Shown in pieces: positions 47,858-56,186 of a DNA stretch of 64,000 nt. The notes beneath the pieces were generated by a model, which made no database searches, was not told where the DNA came from, and worked only from the letters and a program-made list of their open reading frames with translations. A program made the translations under genes and the position numbers. Numbering within the stretch: position 1 is the stretch's first letter; each line of letters opens with the position of its first letter. Source of the DNA: JAOUEA01 sp963790335 (GTDB lineage Bacteria; Actinomycetota; UBA4738; HRBIN12); contig CAWBOB010000003.1 in assembly GCA_963790335.1 (NCBI GenBank), positions 1 through 64,000 of the forward strand. Direction: 5' to 3'.

Positions 47858-49033
47858 ATGGCAGACACGTATCCCATCGCACCCCACGGAGGTACCCTCG
47901 TGAATCTGCTCACGAGCGGAGACGCCGCCACGGCGCTCGCCGCCGAGGCGGCGAACCTTCCCGTCCTCGTGCCGAACGAGCGTGAGCTGAGCGATCTCGA
48001 GATGCTGGCCGTGGGCGCGTTGAGCCCCCTCACCGGCTTCCAGGGTGAGGCCGACTACCGCTCGGTGCTGGATTCGATGCATCTCGCGAACGGGCTCGCG
48101 TGGGCGATCCCGGTGGTGCTCGGGGTGACCGAGGAGCAGGCGCACCGGTTCGGCAGCGGCGGCGCGGTGGCGCTCGCATCCGCTGAAGGTGCGGCCCCGA
48201 TCGCCGTGCTGCGGGTCAGCGAGTCCTTCTCGCGTGACAAGCAGAAGGAAGCCGTGAGCGTCTACCGGACCGACGAGGCCGAACACCCCGGTGTGAAGGC
48301 GGTCTACGACTCGGGTGACTACTGCCTCGCCGGCGAGCTCGAGGTGATCTCGCTCCCTGAGCACGACGACTTCCGAACGTATCGGCTGACCCCTTCCGAG
48401 ACGCGCGCCGAGTTCGAGCGCCGAGGCTGGAAGACGGTGGTCGGCTTCCAGACGCGCAACCCGATCCACCGGGCGCACGAGTACATCCAGAAGTGCGCGC
48501 TCGAGATCGTGGACGGGCTGCTCGTGCATCCGCTGATGGGCGCCACCAAGAGCGACGACGTGCCGCCCGACGTGCGCATGCGGTGCTACGAGGCGCTCTT
48601 CGAGGGGTACTACCCGAAGGATCGCGCGATGGTGTCGATCTTCCCGGCGGCGATGCGCTACGCGGGCCCGCGCGAGGCGATCTGGCATGCGATCTGCCGC
48701 AAGAACTACGGATGCACGCACTTCATCGTCGGCCGTGACCACGCCGGTGTCGGGAGCTACTACGGCACGTACGACGCGCAGCAGATCTTCGACGAGTTCG
48801 AGCCGGGCGAGCTCGGCATCACCACGTTGAACTTCGAGCACTCGTTCTGGTGCGAAGCCTGCGAGGGCATGGCGTCGCCGAAGACCTGCCCCCACGGCGA
48901 GGAGACGCGCATCTCGTTGAGCGGCACCAAGGTTCGCGAGATGCTGCGCAACGGGGAGCGCCCACCCCAGGAGTTCTCCCGGCCCGAGGTCGCCGACATC
49001 CTCATCGACGCGATGCAGGGCGAGCAAGGCTGA
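47858..49033 (+). CDS. sat: Sulfate adenylyltransferase (ATP sulfurylase, homomeric type)
   Basis: 391 residues, intact, with AGGAG 10 nt before the ATG. LSPLTGFQGEADYRSVLD, FQTRNPIHRAHEYIQKCALE (the QxRNxxHxxH nucleotide motif), LLVHPLMGATKSDDVP, MRYAGPREAIWHAICRKNYGCTHFIVGRDHAGVG and ISLSGTKVREMLRNGERPP are all present. Two Cys pairs near EACEGMASPKTCPHGEE may bind zinc as in several bacterial Sat enzymes. Forms APS from sulfate and ATP for CysH. Confidence 0.96.
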   Translation: MADTYPIAPHGGTLVNLLTSGDAATALAAEAANLPVLVPNERELSDLEMLAVGALSPLTGFQGEADYRSVLDSMHLANGLAWAIPVVLGVTEEQAHRFGSGGAVALASAEGAAPIAVLRVSESFSRDKQKEAVSVYRTDEAEHPGVKAVYDSGDYCLAGELEVISLPEHDDFRTYRLTPSETRAEFERRGWKTVVGFQTRNPIHRAHEYIQKCALEIVDGLLVHPLMGATKSDDVPPDVRMRCYEALFEGYYPKDRAMVSIFPAAMRYAGPREAIWHAICRKNYGCTHFIVGRDHAGVGSYYGTYDAQQIFDEFEPGELGITTLNFEHSFWCEACEGMASPKTCPHGEETRISLSGTKVREMLRNGERPPQEFSRPEVADILIDAMQGEQG

Positions 49034-49174
49034 ACGATCCGCCGAGCCAGGGCATCGACCCGGAGCGAGCCTGCCGCTGACCTGCGGTTGAGCCGTCGGC
49101 GGGCGCACTGGTAGCCTCGCTCGAGCGTCCTCCCGCCCGCCGTCACGAAGGAGTCGACGATCCGTCCCCGAGCC

Positions 49175-50206
49175 GTGTTCAGCACGATCGTTGCGTGTTC
49201 CCTCGTGGGTGTCGTGGTCTCCGCGCCGGCGAGCGCCGACACCGAGAGCGAACTCGTGGCCGCCGAGCAGCAGCTCGAGACGGCTCGTGCCGACCTGGAC
49301 CGGGTGAACGAAGCGTGGCAACAGGCGGAAGCCGAGCTCGCCAGGTCGCAGGACGCGGCGCGCACGGCCCGCGCGCGCATCGAAACGCTCCAGGCCGATC
49401 TCGCCACGATCCAGCGTGCGCTCGAGCGGCGTGCCGCTGCGCTCTTCATCTCGGGAGGGAGCCCGCAAGCGCTCGCACTGCTCACGTCGGAGTCGGTCAC
49501 CGACGCCGTCGACCGCATGGAGTTCGCGTCGGCGGTCGCCCAAGGTGACAGTGACCTCGCGACCCGGGTGAGCGTGCAGACCCAAGAGCTGTCGTGGCGG
49601 CGGGAGGAGCTCGCCTCGGCCATCGTCGCGCAGGCGCAGGCGACCGCCGATCTCGAAGCTCGTGAGCGGTCGGTGCAGGACGAGCTCGATCGCATCGCCG
49701 ACCGGGTCAGCACCCTCGAGACACAGCTCGCCGCCGAACGGTCGCCGTCACCGACCCCCGGGCCCGGGCCGGGGCCGGGGCCGAGCGGTCCGGACCTTCC
49801 GCCGGTCGGCACCGGATGGCTGCAGACCTGCCCGGTGAACGGGCCGAGCTCGTTCGTGGACTCCTTCGGAGATCCACGCCCCGGCGGACGCACGCATCAG
49901 GGCATCGACATGATCGCTGCTCGCGGCACGCCCGTGGCCGCCGTGCACGCGGGCACCGTGCACAAGACCGGCAGCTCGATCGGCGGGTACGGCATCGTCG
50001 TCTTCCACGACGGCAGCTCCGACTGGACCTTCTACACCCACTTCGACTCGTACGGCTCCTACGGCGAAGGTGCACGCGTTCCGGCGGGCGCCACGATCGG
50101 CTACGTCGGGAACACGGGAACGACCGTGTACCACCTGCACTTCGAGTACCACCCAGGGGGCGGAGCCGCGCTCAATCCCTACAGCGCGCTGCTCGGCGTG
50201 TGTTGA
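49175..50206 (+). CDS. Secreted coiled-coil M23 peptidase (EnvC/NlpD-like)
   Basis: About 343 residues. Signal peptide (FSTIVACSLVGVVVSAPASA), a coiled coil from residue 25 to about 185 (SELVAAEQQLETARADLDRV to STLETQLAAE), a Pro/Gly linker of repeated PGPGPG, then the LytM domain: HQGIDMIAARGTPVAAVHAGTVHKTG (zinc His/Asp), TFYTHFDSYG and YHLHFEYHPGGGA (HxH). Typical of activators or enzymes of septal peptidoglycan splitting. AAGGAG lies about 25 nt before GTG 49175, so an upstream non-standard start is possible. Confidence 0.87.
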   Translation: MFSTIVACSLVGVVVSAPASADTESELVAAEQQLETARADLDRVNEAWQQAEAELARSQDAARTARARIETLQADLATIQRALERRAAALFISGGSPQALALLTSESVTDAVDRMEFASAVAQGDSDLATRVSVQTQELSWRREELASAIVAQAQATADLEARERSVQDELDRIADRVSTLETQLAAERSPSPTPGPGPGPGPSGPDLPPVGTGWLQTCPVNGPSSFVDSFGDPRPGGRTHQGIDMIAARGTPVAAVHAGTVHKTGSSIGGYGIVVFHDGSSDWTFYTHFDSYGSYGEGARVPAGATIGYVGNTGTTVYHLHFEYHPGGGAALNPYSALLGVC

Positions 50207-50260
50207 CGTGTCGTGCGGTCGACATGTGGTGAGCCCCCTGCCGGCGCGTGGCAGCGGCCG

Positions 50261-50266
50261 TAGGAT
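50261..50266 (+). promoter_or_regulatory. -10 element of leaderless rsiG-like gene
   Basis: TAGGAT, 6 nt before the GTG at 50273. Confidence 0.5.
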
Positions 50267-50272
50267 GGCGGA

Positions 50273-50818
50273 GTGAACGACGAGCAGAGTCACGCCGCCG
50301 GCCGGCGCATCGACCGCATCCGCGACGCGGGGTTCATCGACGGTTTGGGCGAGCTGAGCCTCGACGGCCTTCGGGAACGGCGCGACGAGTGCCTCGCCGA
50401 GCGTGAGTACCTGTCGCTCCTGCGACGGCTGGTGCAGGGGCGTGCCGAGATCCTGCAAGCCGAGCTCGAGACCCGCGGCACCGACGAAGGCGATCGGGCC
50501 TGGTTGATCGAGCGCCTCGCCACGATCCTGACGGCCGATGAGCATCACGAGGCTTCTCGCGGAGAGGCGGTGAAGGTGGGGGTGCCCGAGGACGAGCTGT
50601 TGCTGGCACGCCGGCGCATCGAACGCCTCGTCGCGGATGCGGGCATCTCCGATCCGACCACGCTCGACGACGAGCGACTCGCGGCGGCCGTTGGGTTGCT
50701 CTCCGACGAAGAACAGGAAGTCTCGGCAGCCCGGCAGGGCGTGATCAACGTGCTCGACATCGTGCAGGACGAGCTCAAGCGCCGCTACAAGCAGGATCCG
50801 TCGCTCGCGCTGCGCTAG
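50273..50818 (+). CDS. rsiG: RsiG-like anti-sigma (cyclic-di-GMP-responsive) protein
   Basis: 181 residues, two long helices that can form an antiparallel coiled coil. In Streptomyces RsiG each helix has E-x3-S-x2-R-x3-Q-x3-D and together they hold a c-di-GMP dimer and bind sigma WhiG. Here helix one reads R-EYL-S-LL-R-RLV-Q-GRA-E and helix two E-QEV-S-AA-R-QGV-I-NVL-D, so Ser and Arg are kept in both and each helix has substitutions. Database name is often aerial mycelium formation protein. The next gene encodes an HD-GYP protein, supporting a c-di-GMP role. No WhiG homologue in the window. Confidence 0.75.
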   Translation: MNDEQSHAAGRRIDRIRDAGFIDGLGELSLDGLRERRDECLAEREYLSLLRRLVQGRAEILQAELETRGTDEGDRAWLIERLATILTADEHHEASRGEAVKVGVPEDELLLARRRIERLVADAGISDPTTLDDERLAAAVGLLSDEEQEVSAARQGVINVLDIVQDELKRRYKQDPSLALR

Positions 50819-51028
50819 CAGGCGTCGGCCGGGTGAGCCCGACGCCGCCGGCGGGCATGGCATGTCCCCCGTCCGGGGGAGACCCCCCAACCTTCCGACA
50901 CCACGCCGAGGGGCCGACACCGAGGTCGGCCGGCCCGGCGACCAGAACCCCGCGCCCGGCCGATGGCGGCCTCTCCGCCGCGGCGCGACAGTGGGCACCA
51001 CCGACGACCCGAGGAGATCCGAACGCGC

Positions 51029-51799
51029 ATGCAGTCAACCGAGAACGGGGAACCGGCGCACGGGGCCGTGCGCATCGACGGCGAGCAGCTCGCCCTGCAC
51101 GCCCAGCTCGTCGTCTTCGCCCGCGAGATCGGCGCCCTGTATCAGGCCGAGCGGGCTCGTACGCGTGAGCTCGAGCAGGCGCACGCAGGGTTGGGTGAGA
51201 TGGTCGCGGCGACCATGACCTCGCTCGCTGAGGTCGTCGAGGCCAAGGACATCACCACCCGAGGCCACCTGGATCGCACGCATCGATACGGCCTCGCGCT
51301 CGCCGAGCGCATCGATCCCGAGCTCGCCGCCCGGCCGGAGGTCGGCTACGGATTCTTCCTGCACGACATCGGCAAGGTCGGTGTGCCCGAGTCGGTGCTC
51401 TGCAAGCCGGGACCGCTCGACGACGACGAGTGGGCGGTGATGCGGAGCCATCCCGTGATCGGCGCGCAGATCGTGTCTCCGATGCGGTTCCTGCAGGGAG
51501 CGGTCGAGATCGTGCGCACCCACCACGAGCGCTGGGACGGCCGCGGCTACCCCCACGGGCTGCGAGGTGAGCAGATCCCACTCGCGGCTCGCATCTTCGC
51601 GATCGCCGACTCGTTCGATGCCATGACGAGCGACCGGCCGTACCGGGCGGCGATGGGGCGCGAACGCGCGCTCGCCGAGATCCTCGACGGTGCGGGCACG
51701 CAGTTCGATCCCGACGTCGCGCGTACCTTCATGCAGCTCGCCGAGGAAGATGGCCTTCCGCTCGTCGAGCCCGGCGTGGCCATCGCGCGCGCCATCTGA
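51029..51799 (+). CDS. HD-GYP domain phosphodiesterase
   Basis: 256 residues from ATG 51029 (GAGGAG upstream). A short N-terminal helix (residues 15-60, coiled) leads to the HD-GYP domain: TRGHLDRTHRYGLALAERI, FFLHDIGKVGVPESVLCKPG (HD dyad), MRSHPVIGAQIV, VRTHHERWDGRGYPHGLRGEQIPLAARIFAIADSFDAMTSDRPYR with intact GYP. All metal-binding His/Asp positions are present, so c-di-GMP hydrolysis is likely. No receiver or GGDEF domain. Adjacent to rsiG. Confidence 0.9.
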   Translation: MQSTENGEPAHGAVRIDGEQLALHAQLVVFAREIGALYQAERARTRELEQAHAGLGEMVAATMTSLAEVVEAKDITTRGHLDRTHRYGLALAERIDPELAARPEVGYGFFLHDIGKVGVPESVLCKPGPLDDDEWAVMRSHPVIGAQIVSPMRFLQGAVEIVRTHHERWDGRGYPHGLRGEQIPLAARIFAIADSFDAMTSDRPYRAAMGRERALAEILDGAGTQFDPDVARTFMQLAEEDGLPLVEPGVAIARAI

Positions 51800-51824
51800 G
51801 CCGGCGCGGCCGCGTGCGGCTGGG

Positions 51825-51830
51825 TAGGCT
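51825..51830 (+). promoter_or_regulatory. -10 element of asparaginase gene
   Basis: TAGGCT, 9 nt before the ATG at 51840. Confidence 0.45.
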
Positions 51831-51839
51831 GGCGCTCGT

Positions 51840-52820
51840 ATGGCTGCCCCCGTGCCGATCGCTCGTGTGGTGCGCTCCGGCCTCGAGGAGTCCGTACATA
51901 CGGGGCACGTGGCCGTCTGCGACACCGACGGGAAACTCGTCGCACGCGCCGGCGACGCTGACCGCGACGTGTTCATCCGCTCGTGCGCCAAGCCGCTGCA
52001 GGCCGCCGTCTCGCTCGCGGCCATCGGCGACGAGGCCATCCCCGACCGGGAGATCGCGGTGATGTGCGCCTCACACAACGCGGAGCCGGTGCACCTCGGT
52101 GCGGTGCGGGCCCTGCTGGCCCGCGCGGACGTCGGATCCGACGCCTTGCTGACCCCGCCATCGTTCCCGCTCGATCCCGACGAGATGGCTCGGTCGCAGC
52201 ATCGCCATCCGCTGTTCAGCGACTGCTCGGGCAAGCATGCGGGGATGCTGCTGGCATGCGTGCGATCTGGCTGGGACCTGGCCACATACACGAAGCGGTC
52301 GCATCCGCTGCAGCGGCGCGTGCGCCGTGCCGTCGAACGTGCGACCGGTGTTCCCGACCCGCGGGTCGGAGTCGACGGATGTGGCGTGCCGGTGCAGGGC
52401 GTGCCCCTGCGGGCGGTCGCGATGCTCTACGCGAGGCTGGGTGAGCCGGATCGACTCGAGGACCTGGGACCCTCGGCGGCGCGCGCCGTGGAGGCCATGC
52501 TCGCCGAGCCCTATCTCGTCGGGGGCAGGGGTCGGATCGATACGACGATCATGCGGTCCGCGCCGGGCCTCGTGGTCAAGGAAGGCGCCGAGGCGCTCGT
52601 CTGCGCGAGCCTTCCGGGGTCCGGCCTGGGCGTCGCCCTGAAGGTCGCCGACGGCGGGTTCCGGGCTGCGGGGCCCGCGATGGTCGAGGTGCTGAGCCAG
52701 CTCGATGCGCTCGACCCCGCCGAGCGGCACGCCTTGGCATCGCTCGGCGACCCCGCCGTGCTCGGCGGCGGACGACCGGTCGGCACGATCGAACCGGTCG
52801 TGCGGCTCCGCCGGCGCTGA
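51840..52820 (+). CDS. Asparaginase II (Rhizobium-type L-asparaginase)
   Basis: 326 residues, intact. Motifs of the asparaginase II family (serine-beta-lactamase-like fold, unrelated to AnsA): RSCAKPLQA (Ser-Lys), MCASHNAEPVHLGAV, FSDCSGKHAGMLLACV (second SGKH Ser-Lys), VGVDGCGVPV and the Gly-rich LVGGRGRIDTTIM. The Cys in DCSGKH and DGCGVP are the zinc ligands in the rhizobial enzyme. Releases ammonium from asparagine. Stands between c-di-GMP genes and mshA. Confidence 0.88.
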   Translation: MAAPVPIARVVRSGLEESVHTGHVAVCDTDGKLVARAGDADRDVFIRSCAKPLQAAVSLAAIGDEAIPDREIAVMCASHNAEPVHLGAVRALLARADVGSDALLTPPSFPLDPDEMARSQHRHPLFSDCSGKHAGMLLACVRSGWDLATYTKRSHPLQRRVRRAVERATGVPDPRVGVDGCGVPVQGVPLRAVAMLYARLGEPDRLEDLGPSAARAVEAMLAEPYLVGGRGRIDTTIMRSAPGLVVKEGAEALVCASLPGSGLGVALKVADGGFRAAGPAMVEVLSQLDALDPAERHALASLGDPAVLGGGRPVGTIEPVVRLRRR

Positions 52821-52843
52821 GACTCGGTTGCCGTGGGCTGACC

Positions 52844-52849
52844 TACCAT
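52844..52849 (+). promoter_or_regulatory. -10 element of leaderless mshA
   Basis: TACCAT, 7 nt before the ATG at 52857; it selects 52857 over the ATG at 52848, which lies inside the element. Confidence 0.5.
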
Positions 52850-52856
52850 GCCTCGG

Positions 52857-54122
52857 ATGGACGATGGTGCCCGCGTCGCCGTGCTGAGCGTGCACACCTC
52901 GCCCATGGATCAGCCGGGGGCGGGTGATTCCGGCGGCATGAACGTGTACGTGCGGGCCGTCGCCGAGCGATTCGCCAGTCGCGGCGTGGCGGTCGACGTC
53001 TTCACGAGGTGTCGTGGGGGAGCAGATCACGAGGTGAAGACGCTCGCGCCCGGTATCCGCGTGGTGAGCGTCAAGGCCGGCCCGTGTGCCCGGGTGCCGA
53101 AGGCGGAGCTGCCGCGCTTCCTGCCGGAGTTCCTCGGCGGTGTGCTGCGGATCGCCCACGAGGACGGACGTGGGTACGACATCGTGCATAGCCACTACTG
53201 GCTCTCCGGTTGGGTCGGTCGGGCGATGAAGGCGGCCCTCTCCGCGCCGCTCGTCGCCTCGTTCCACACGCTCGGCAAGGTCAAGAACTACTCCCTGGCG
53301 CGCGGCGAGGAGCCTGAACCAGACCTGCGTCTGGCGGCCGAGCAGGCGGTGATCGACGATGCAGACCGGATCCTCGCGCCGACGCCGACCGAGGCCGCGC
53401 AGCTCGTGGGGCTCTACGGGGCCGACCCGAGCTGCGTGCGACTCGTGCCACCCGGGGTCGATCATCAGCTGTTCGTGCCGGGTGATCGTTCGGCCGCGCG
53501 TGAGCGGCTCCACCTGTCGGGTCTGCGCCTCGCGCTGTACGTGGGGAGGCTGCAGCCGCACAAGGGCCCCGATGTGGCGGTGCGCACGCTCGCCGAGGCG
53601 GTCGCGCGCGAGCCCGCCGTTGCCGAGCACCTGGTGCTCGCGATCGTCGGTGGGCCGAGCGGCCACGAGAAGGGCGCCGAGGTCGCGCGGCTGCTCGAGC
53701 TCGCCTCGGCCTTGGGTGTGAGCGACCGCGTCATGCTCTTCCCGCCCCAGCCGCAGCGGAACCTCGTCGACTTCTACTCGGCGGCCGACGTCGTGCTGGT
53801 GCCATCCCGTTCGGAGTCGTTCGGGTTGGTGGCGCTCGAGGCGCAGGCGTGCGGCACGCCCGTCGTCGCGGCCGACGTGGGAGGGCTTCCGTACGTGGTG
53901 CGGGACGGCCTGAGCGGGTTCCTCGTCGACGATCATGATCCCGCCGATCACGCCGAGCGGATGCTCGAGATCCTGCGTGACCCCGGGCTGCAGGCGTCGT
54001 TCGGTGCGGAGGCGGCCCGCCATGCCCTGCGCTTCACGTGGGACGCGACGACCGACCAGATGATGGCCGTCTACGACGAGATCTTGAAACGAGCCGCGAG
54101 GTCGGCGTCGCGACACCGCTGA
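52857..54122 (+). CDS. mshA: D-inositol-3-phosphate glycosyltransferase (mycothiol step 1)
   Basis: About 421 residues. The N-terminus VAVLSVHTSPMDQPGAGDSGGMNVYVRAVAERF is the hallmark of MshA. VHSHYWLSGWVGR, FHTLGKVKNY, VPPGVDHQLFVPG, YVGRLQPHKGPDVAVRTL and the E-x7-E block SRSESFGLVALEAQACGTPVVA complete a GT-B family 4 fold. It joins UDP-GlcNAc and inositol 1-phosphate. Mycothiol is confined to Actinomycetota, so this is a taxonomic marker. The next genes (tetR, proC) are downstream of the RNA element. Confidence 0.92.
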   Translation: MDDGARVAVLSVHTSPMDQPGAGDSGGMNVYVRAVAERFASRGVAVDVFTRCRGGADHEVKTLAPGIRVVSVKAGPCARVPKAELPRFLPEFLGGVLRIAHEDGRGYDIVHSHYWLSGWVGRAMKAALSAPLVASFHTLGKVKNYSLARGEEPEPDLRLAAEQAVIDDADRILAPTPTEAAQLVGLYGADPSCVRLVPPGVDHQLFVPGDRSAARERLHLSGLRLALYVGRLQPHKGPDVAVRTLAEAVAREPAVAEHLVLAIVGGPSGHEKGAEVARLLELASALGVSDRVMLFPPQPQRNLVDFYSAADVVLVPSRSESFGLVALEAQACGTPVVAADVGGLPYVVRDGLSGFLVDDHDPADHAERMLEILRDPGLQASFGAEAARHALRFTWDATTDQMMAVYDEILKRAARSASRHR

Positions 54123-54233
54123 CGGACGCACCCGACGGTGCCGTGCGCCGCGTCACATCCGGGGCCGAATTGTCACTCTTCTTCGCACGCCCCTGACCAG
54201 CACGTTCATACTCTGACCTGCGGAAACGTCGGG

Positions 54234-54262
54234 TTGACCCGGGTCGGGGTCGCCCGTATCGT
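54234..54262 (+). promoter_or_regulatory. Strong sigma-70-type promoter of the structured RNA
   Basis: TTGACC (54234-54239), 17-bp spacer, TATCGT (54257-54262). The only promoter in the window with a near-consensus -35 and ideal spacing that I noticed. Confidence 0.6.
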
Positions 54263-54265
54263 GCG

Positions 54266-54620
54266 CCTCGCTCCAAGCAGTCGAAGCATCGACGCGAGGA
54301 GATCGACGAGGTCGCGGAGCAGCCGCAAGGAGGCTCCGGGACCGGGAGAACCGACGAAGGCCGCAAGGCCAGACGCGGAACTCCGGGGTCGCAGTCGAAG
54401 GCCGCGAGGCCGGAAGCTGCACCTCCCGAGCTTGGCCGACGCTGCAAGGCCGAAGCCGGTTCGGCCCTCGGCGGAACGTCTTCGGGCGGGCCGCAGGGGA
54501 ACGGTCGGTCACCACCGCGACGAGCGCCCAGGTTGCTTGGAGCACCTGAGCCCGAGAGGCTGAGGGTGGTTGAGCGCTTCGGCGCTCGGCGAGCCCGAAG
54601 GTCTCTCGGGCTCTTTGCTT
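54266..54620 (+). ncRNA. Candidate structured noncoding RNA / leader upstream of tetR
   Basis: About 350 nt between the promoter and an intrinsic terminator, with no credible ORF. Hairpins: CCTCGC/GCGAGG (54266-54271 with 54294-54299), CGGAGC/GCTCCG (54315-54338), GGCC-GCAA-GGCC (54359-54370), GGCC-GCGA-GGCC (54400-54411), both GNRA tetraloops, and GAGCGC-TTCG-GCGCTC (54572-54587), a UUCG tetraloop. It lacks the RNase P, tmRNA, SRP and known riboswitch signatures I could test by eye. Could be a free sRNA (Ms1/6S-like size) or an attenuator leader of the tetR-proC unit. Confidence 0.5.
54591..54620 (+). terminator. Intrinsic terminator with competing upstream pairing
   Basis: GAGCCCGA (54591-54598) pairs with TCGGGCTC (54606-54613), followed by TTTGCTT. 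The same 3' strand can instead pair with GAGCCCGAGAG (54548-54558) over 11 bp, so two mutually exclusive folds exist, as in an attenuator. Confidence 0.6.
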
Positions 54621-54638
54621 CCCGCTGCCCATCGCGGC

Positions 54639-54644
54639 TACGGT
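54639..54644 (+). promoter_or_regulatory. -10 element of leaderless tetR
   Basis: TACGGT, 7 nt before the ATG at 54652; it implies the regulator can be transcribed independently of the upstream RNA. Confidence 0.45.
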
Positions 54645-54651
54645 TCCGGCC

Positions 54652-55308
54652 ATGGGCGCGGAGGCTGAGGGTGGGTCGCGGCGCGGCGACGCAGCGGCGC
54701 GGCGTGATCGCATCATCGACGCAGCCATGCGTCACTTCGCCGAGCACGGATACCGCGGCGGCAAGGTCGAAGACATCGCCGTCGAGGTCGGGGTGGCCAA
54801 GGGCACGGTCTTCCTCGACTTCGGGTCCAAGGACGGCCTGTTCCTGGCGGCGTACGAACGCGCCGTCTCGATGTTGCCGGCCTGGCTCGATGCCCCCGAG
54901 GCGATCATCGCCGATGGGTTCTGGGCGACGCTCGACTGGTGGCTCGAGCACACCGAGGACTTCGTCGAACGCGACCCGGTGCCCAACCGGCTCGCGGTCA
55001 TCGGTCGGTACGACGCAGGCATGGGCGTGCGGCTTCCGATCGATCGGTTCATGCGGAGCGAAGACCCCTACGGCACCCTGGAGTTCGTCGAGTTCGGAGT
55101 GGGGACCGGCGAGGTTCGCGACGACGTCGACGCGGAGATGCTCGCCTCGATGCTCGACTGGGTCGCCGAGCGCTTCCAGGAGGCCCTCGTGTCGGCCGAG
55201 CTCGACCCGGGTTTGATCCATCGCCGGCCCGAGCGTCGTGGCATGCGCATCAAGGAGTTCGTCGAGATCCTGCGCCACGGCATCGAGTCACACGATGCCG
55301 AGGCATGA
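54652..55308 (+). CDS. TetR/AcrR-family transcriptional regulator
   Basis: 218 residues. Helix-turn-helix at residues 15-60: RRDRIIDAAMRHFAEHGYRGGKVEDIAVEVGVAKGTVFLDFGSKDGLF. The C-terminal ligand domain (WLEHTEDFVERDPVPNRLAVIGRYDAG, MLASMLDWVAERFQEAL) has no recognised ligand. It ends 24 nt before proC. Targets unknown. Confidence 0.88.
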   Translation: MGAEAEGGSRRGDAAARRDRIIDAAMRHFAEHGYRGGKVEDIAVEVGVAKGTVFLDFGSKDGLFLAAYERAVSMLPAWLDAPEAIIADGFWATLDWWLEHTEDFVERDPVPNRLAVIGRYDAGMGVRLPIDRFMRSEDPYGTLEFVEFGVGTGEVRDDVDAEMLASMLDWVAERFQEALVSAELDPGLIHRRPERRGMRIKEFVEILRHGIESHDAEA

Positions 55309-55319
55309 GCCGCGTGCGG

Positions 55320-55325
55320 TAGGTT
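55320..55325 (+). promoter_or_regulatory. -10 element of leaderless proC
   Basis: TAGGTT, 7 nt before the ATG at 55333. Confidence 0.5.
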
Positions 55326-55332
55326 GTGCCGC

Positions 55333-56169
55333 ATGAGCAGCGACGATGCACGCCGGGTGGCGTTCCTCGGTGGCGGGAAGATGGCCGAAGCCTTGATCTC
55401 GGGCCTCATCCGCTCGGGAGGGCGCACCGCCGACGAGATCATGGTCACCAACCGCCGCGAGGAACGCGCCCGCGAGCTCGCGGGCAAGTACGGGGTCACG
55501 GCGACCCTCGACAACGCCGAGGCGGTGCGCTGGGCCGACGTGCTCGTGCTGATGACGAAGCCCCAGGACATCGAGTCGCTGCTGCACCAGATCCGCGAGC
55601 ACGTGCAGCCGCGCGACCGCGTGATCAGCTTCGCGGCCGGCGTGCGCACGTCGTTCGTCGAGAAGCAGCTTCCCGACGACGTGCCGGTCGTGCGCGTGAT
55701 GTCCAACGTGCCGGTCATGGTCGACGAGGCCATGTCGGTCATCTCGGCGGGGCGATCGGCAGGCGATGAGCACCTCGCGATCGCCGAAGAGCTGCTCGGC
55801 ACCGTGGGCAAGGTGCTCCGGCTTCCCGAGCAGCACCTCGACGCCGTGACGGCCACCTCGGGAAGCGGACCGGCCTACTTCTTCCTGCTCGCCGAGGCGA
55901 TGATCGAGGCCTGCATCCTGCTCGGGCTCTCGCGCGACGTTGCGACCGAGCTGATCATCCAGACGATGCTCGGATCGGCCAAGATGCTGCGTGACACCGG
56001 CACGCACCCGGTGGAGCTCCGCGAGATGGTGACCTCGCCAGGCGGCACCACGATCGCCGCGATCCGCCATCTCGAGGAAGCCGGCGTGCGTGCCGCGTTC
56101 CTGAACGCGATCGACGCAGCGCGCCACCGCTCGCTCGAGCTGGCGCAGGGCGGCGACGACGACGAGTAG
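55333..56169 (+). CDS. proC: Pyrroline-5-carboxylate reductase
   Basis: 278 residues, intact. Rossmann start VAFLGGGKMAEALISGLIRSG, MVTNRREERARELAGKYGV, DVLVLMTKPQDI, VISFAAGVRTSFVEKQL, VVRVMSNVPVMVDEAMSVI, VTATSGSGPAYFFLLAEAMIEA and MVTSPGGTTIAAIRHLEEAGVRAAFLNAIDAA. Reduces P5C to proline with NAD(P)H. A 40-residue basic protein follows 17 nt later. Confidence 0.96.
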   Translation: MSSDDARRVAFLGGGKMAEALISGLIRSGGRTADEIMVTNRREERARELAGKYGVTATLDNAEAVRWADVLVLMTKPQDIESLLHQIREHVQPRDRVISFAAGVRTSFVEKQLPDDVPVVRVMSNVPVMVDEAMSVISAGRSAGDEHLAIAEELLGTVGKVLRLPEQHLDAVTATSGSGPAYFFLLAEAMIEACILLGLSRDVATELIIQTMLGSAKMLRDTGTHPVELREMVTSPGGTTIAAIRHLEEAGVRAAFLNAIDAARHRSLELAQGGDDDE

Positions 56170-56186
56170 AGGAGCGGAACGACCGC

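Noticed and set aside
54359..54411. Repeated GGCCGCRAGGCC as a CRISPR or direct-repeat array
   Set aside because: Only two copies, each self-complementary with a GNRA loop; better explained as RNA hairpins. No cas genes.
54138..54563. 141-codon plus-strand ORF over the structured RNA region
   Set aside because: Composition is Arg/Ser/Pro-rich without a domain, it starts upstream of the promoter, and the region is dominated by hairpins.
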